A stretch of 23,623 nucleotides of DNA, taken from IMG/VR virus record IMGVR_UViG_3300037189_011943, positions 1 to 23,623 of that record; one strand, written 5' to 3'. Below the pieces are notes generated by a model. That model made no database searches. It was not told the DNA's origin and saw nothing but the letters and a program-made list of their open reading frames with translations. Source of the stretch: a virus. The position numbers were made by a program, and so were the translations under genes. Shown here piece after piece: positions 22,325 to 23,623 of this stretch (its first letter is position 1; each line of letters begins with the position of its first letter).

Positions 22325-22712
22325 TTCTTTTCCTCGCAAATGCTTCAGCATCTTCTAATGAGCAAACTTCATAACCTTTATCAGAATGAATGTTTGCACC
22401 TGTCATAATGTTTACAATTTCCATTGTGCCCATATCATTTTCTTCTAATTTCTTTTTGTAGTTTTCATATACACTATTTGTGTAAGCACTCATACCTTCA
22501 GCACCTTTTACACATTTATATATTGAACCAGAATAACCATACACATCATAATATGTACCTTGGTCAATTACTTTTTCAATACCTGAATTCATACGCCATT
22601 CATCAGAGCCGGCAAATCCACCATACCAACTGCCTAACACTTTACGAACGGTGCCATGTTCAGGACTATTAATCTCTACAATGACCCAACGGTCTGGTGT
22701 ATATTCACTCAT
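22317..22712 (-). CDS. Conserved T4-like phage protein (131 aa)
   Basis: 131 aa beginning SEYTPDRWVIVEI, with VLGSWYGGFAGSDEWRMNSG (25-44) and YGYSGSIYKC (58-67) as conserved blocks, typical of T4-like marine phages. Probably a beta-rich fold with a short C-terminal helix. Function unknown. Overlaps the 53-aa gene by 8 bp. Confidence 0.68.
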   Translation of the reverse strand: MSEYTPDRWVIVEINSPEHGTVRKVLGSWYGGFAGSDEWRMNSGIEKVIDQGTYYDVYGYSGSIYKCVKGAEGMSAYTNSVYENYKKKLEENDMGTMEIVNIMTGANIHSDKGYEVCSLEDAEAFARKRNE

Positions 22713-22866
22713 CTTTAACTCCTACAAATATTTTTAATGTTTGCTCATTGTCTTGCAAACTTACTTTATCAATTACAATGTTCCATTTTTCATAAGATAT
22801 ACCATCATAATCTATTACAACTAATCTGGTAACTTTACTTAAATCAAAATCGAATGGAATTTTCAT
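22705..22866 (-). CDS. Small beta-rich protein (53 aa)
   Basis: 53 aa from ATG at 22866 to TGA at 22705: MKIPFDFDLSKVTRLVVID, then strands YEKWNIVIDKV and TLKIFVGVKDE. It overlaps the upstream gene by ATGA and the downstream gene by 8 bp, strong support for being real. Unknown function. Confidence 0.72.
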   Translation of the reverse strand: MKIPFDFDLSKVTRLVVIDYDGISYEKWNIVIDKVSLQDNEQTLKIFVGVKDE

Positions 22867-23126
22867 TCTTCAACTCCGAAATGTTCTTGAATTCTTCGTT
22901 TAACTTCGAACAAGGCACCATTGTAATCTGTGTATAATTCATTGCTGGTCCAACTGCCATCTACATTACGATTTACTAAATCATCAGTAATACCAACACA
23001 TTCCCGAACAATCAACTCGGCGAACTTTTCTAACTCAATATTAAAGGCTATCCATACATCAAGCTCAGGCCGTTTTTCATAAACAATACCGGCCTGTAAA
23101 GCAAATTCTTTAATCTTCTCGTTCAT
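22863..23126 (-). CDS. Conserved T4-like phage protein (87 aa)
   Basis: 87 aa. MNEKIKEFALQAGI, then ELEKFAELIVRECVGI (31-46) and a C-terminal RIQEHFGVEE, a common helical protein of T4-like cyanophages and relatives. Role unknown. One base separates it from the phosphoesterase stop. Confidence 0.72.
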   Translation of the reverse strand: MNEKIKEFALQAGIVYEKRPELDVWIAFNIELEKFAELIVRECVGITDDLVNRNVDGSWTSNELYTDYNGALFEVKRRIQEHFGVEE

Positions 23127-23127
23127 A

Positions 23128-23622
23128 TCAAATCTCCAAATATTTCAATTCAAACTCTTTAGCTCTTTGCTCATACTTTACATAACCACGAGGATTACAA
23201 ACCACTCTGGTATCACCCATCATGTAGTCTGATACATTGTGCATATGACCATGAGTCCACAATTTAATCTGTGGCCTGTCCATAATAAACTCTGATAGGT
23301 CACTATGAAACCCACCATTCATCAATGTATCATTCTTATACCATTCAGCAATACTCAATGGCGTTGGTGCATGATGTGTTACTGCTACATAACTTTTAGC
23401 CTTATCTTGCGTCACAATGTTAATGTAGTCTAACATTTTCTTATGGTCAACAACAGCATCTTCGGTAGACCAAGTAGCGTTTTCTTCCTTAAATTTATAC
23501 GATTCAATAATCATGCTACCACGCTCATCTTTGAAATAAGTACCATCATCATTTTTCTTATACAATGGAACTTTTCTACTGAGCTTACGATTGCTATTGA
23601 TAATACATTGAAAATCATTCAT
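23128..23622 (-). CDS. Metallophosphoesterase, C-terminal part (cut by window edge)
   Basis: 164 aa. VTHHAPTP (81-88), LWTHGHMHN (121-129) and VVCNPRGY (140-147) are the last metal-binding motifs of calcineurin-like phosphoesterases. The first motifs (DxH, GD, GNHE) are absent, so the gene most likely continues past the right edge and the ATG at 23622 is internal. These enzymes cleave phosphoesters using two metals; the target is unknown. Confidence 0.8.
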   Translation of the reverse strand: MNDFQCIINSNRKLSRKVPLYKKNDDGTYFKDERGSMIIESYKFKEENATWSTEDAVVDHKKMLDYINIVTQDKAKSYVAVTHHAPTPLSIAEWYKNDTLMNGGFHSDLSEFIMDRPQIKLWTHGHMHNVSDYMMGDTRVVCNPRGYVKYEQRAKEFELKYLEI

Positions 23623-23623
23623 G

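Noticed and set aside
1-23623. CRISPR arrays, insertion sequences or attachment sites
   Set aside because: No regularly spaced repeats, transposase genes, terminal inverted repeats or integrase were found.

Overview
The window looks like a piece of a T4-like marine myovirus genome with low GC (roughly one third by eye). Genes are tightly packed, mostly on the minus strand, with many ATGA or TAATG stop/start overlaps. The small conserved myovirus proteins on the right, the tail-fibre module and NATAAATA (T4 late-type) promoter boxes all point this way. The host is not shown by the sequence. The AT-rich composition and a circularly permuted tmRNA of the kind known from alphaproteobacteria and cyanobacteria would fit a phage of SAR11-like or other abundant marine bacteria; this is inference.

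Layout. 1-430: the 3' part of a two-piece (permuted) tmRNA gene, running off the left edge, preceded by a 46-aa gene and a perfect consensus sigma70 promoter. 425-2035: an exported DNA/RNA endonuclease, a PD-(D/E)XK exonuclease and a DUF2061 membrane protein. 2082-14423: an unusual accessory island. It holds an N-terminally shortened AMP-forming ligase, a divergent SGNH-like protein, eight Fe(II)/2-oxoglutarate (2OG) oxygenase-like proteins, three different PP-loop ATP pyrophosphatases (one QueC-like with a zinc site), a membrane fatty-acid desaturase, a GNAT-like protein, a glycosyltransferase-like protein, a methyltransferase and a zinc-binding protein. 14445-16475: late tail-fibre/adhesin genes, two of them behind GATAAATA boxes, then a ninth oxygenase of prolyl-4-hydroxylase type (16520-17149). 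17158-23622: about twenty small overlapping genes of T4-like type, including an SGNH hydrolase and, at the right edge, the C-terminal part of a metallophosphoesterase.

How it may work together. The island has enzymes that activate carboxylates (AMP ligase), activate carbonyl or amide oxygens with ATP (PP-loop proteins), hydroxylate (2OG enzymes), desaturate, acylate, glycosylate and methylate. This is a complete tailoring toolkit without an obvious scaffold gene. It lies between nucleic-acid genes and tail fibres, so decoration of a virion or host-surface glycan, lipid or protein is the favoured guess. Nucleobase modification or a small-molecule pathway remain possible. This island and the tmRNA are the two most interesting items.
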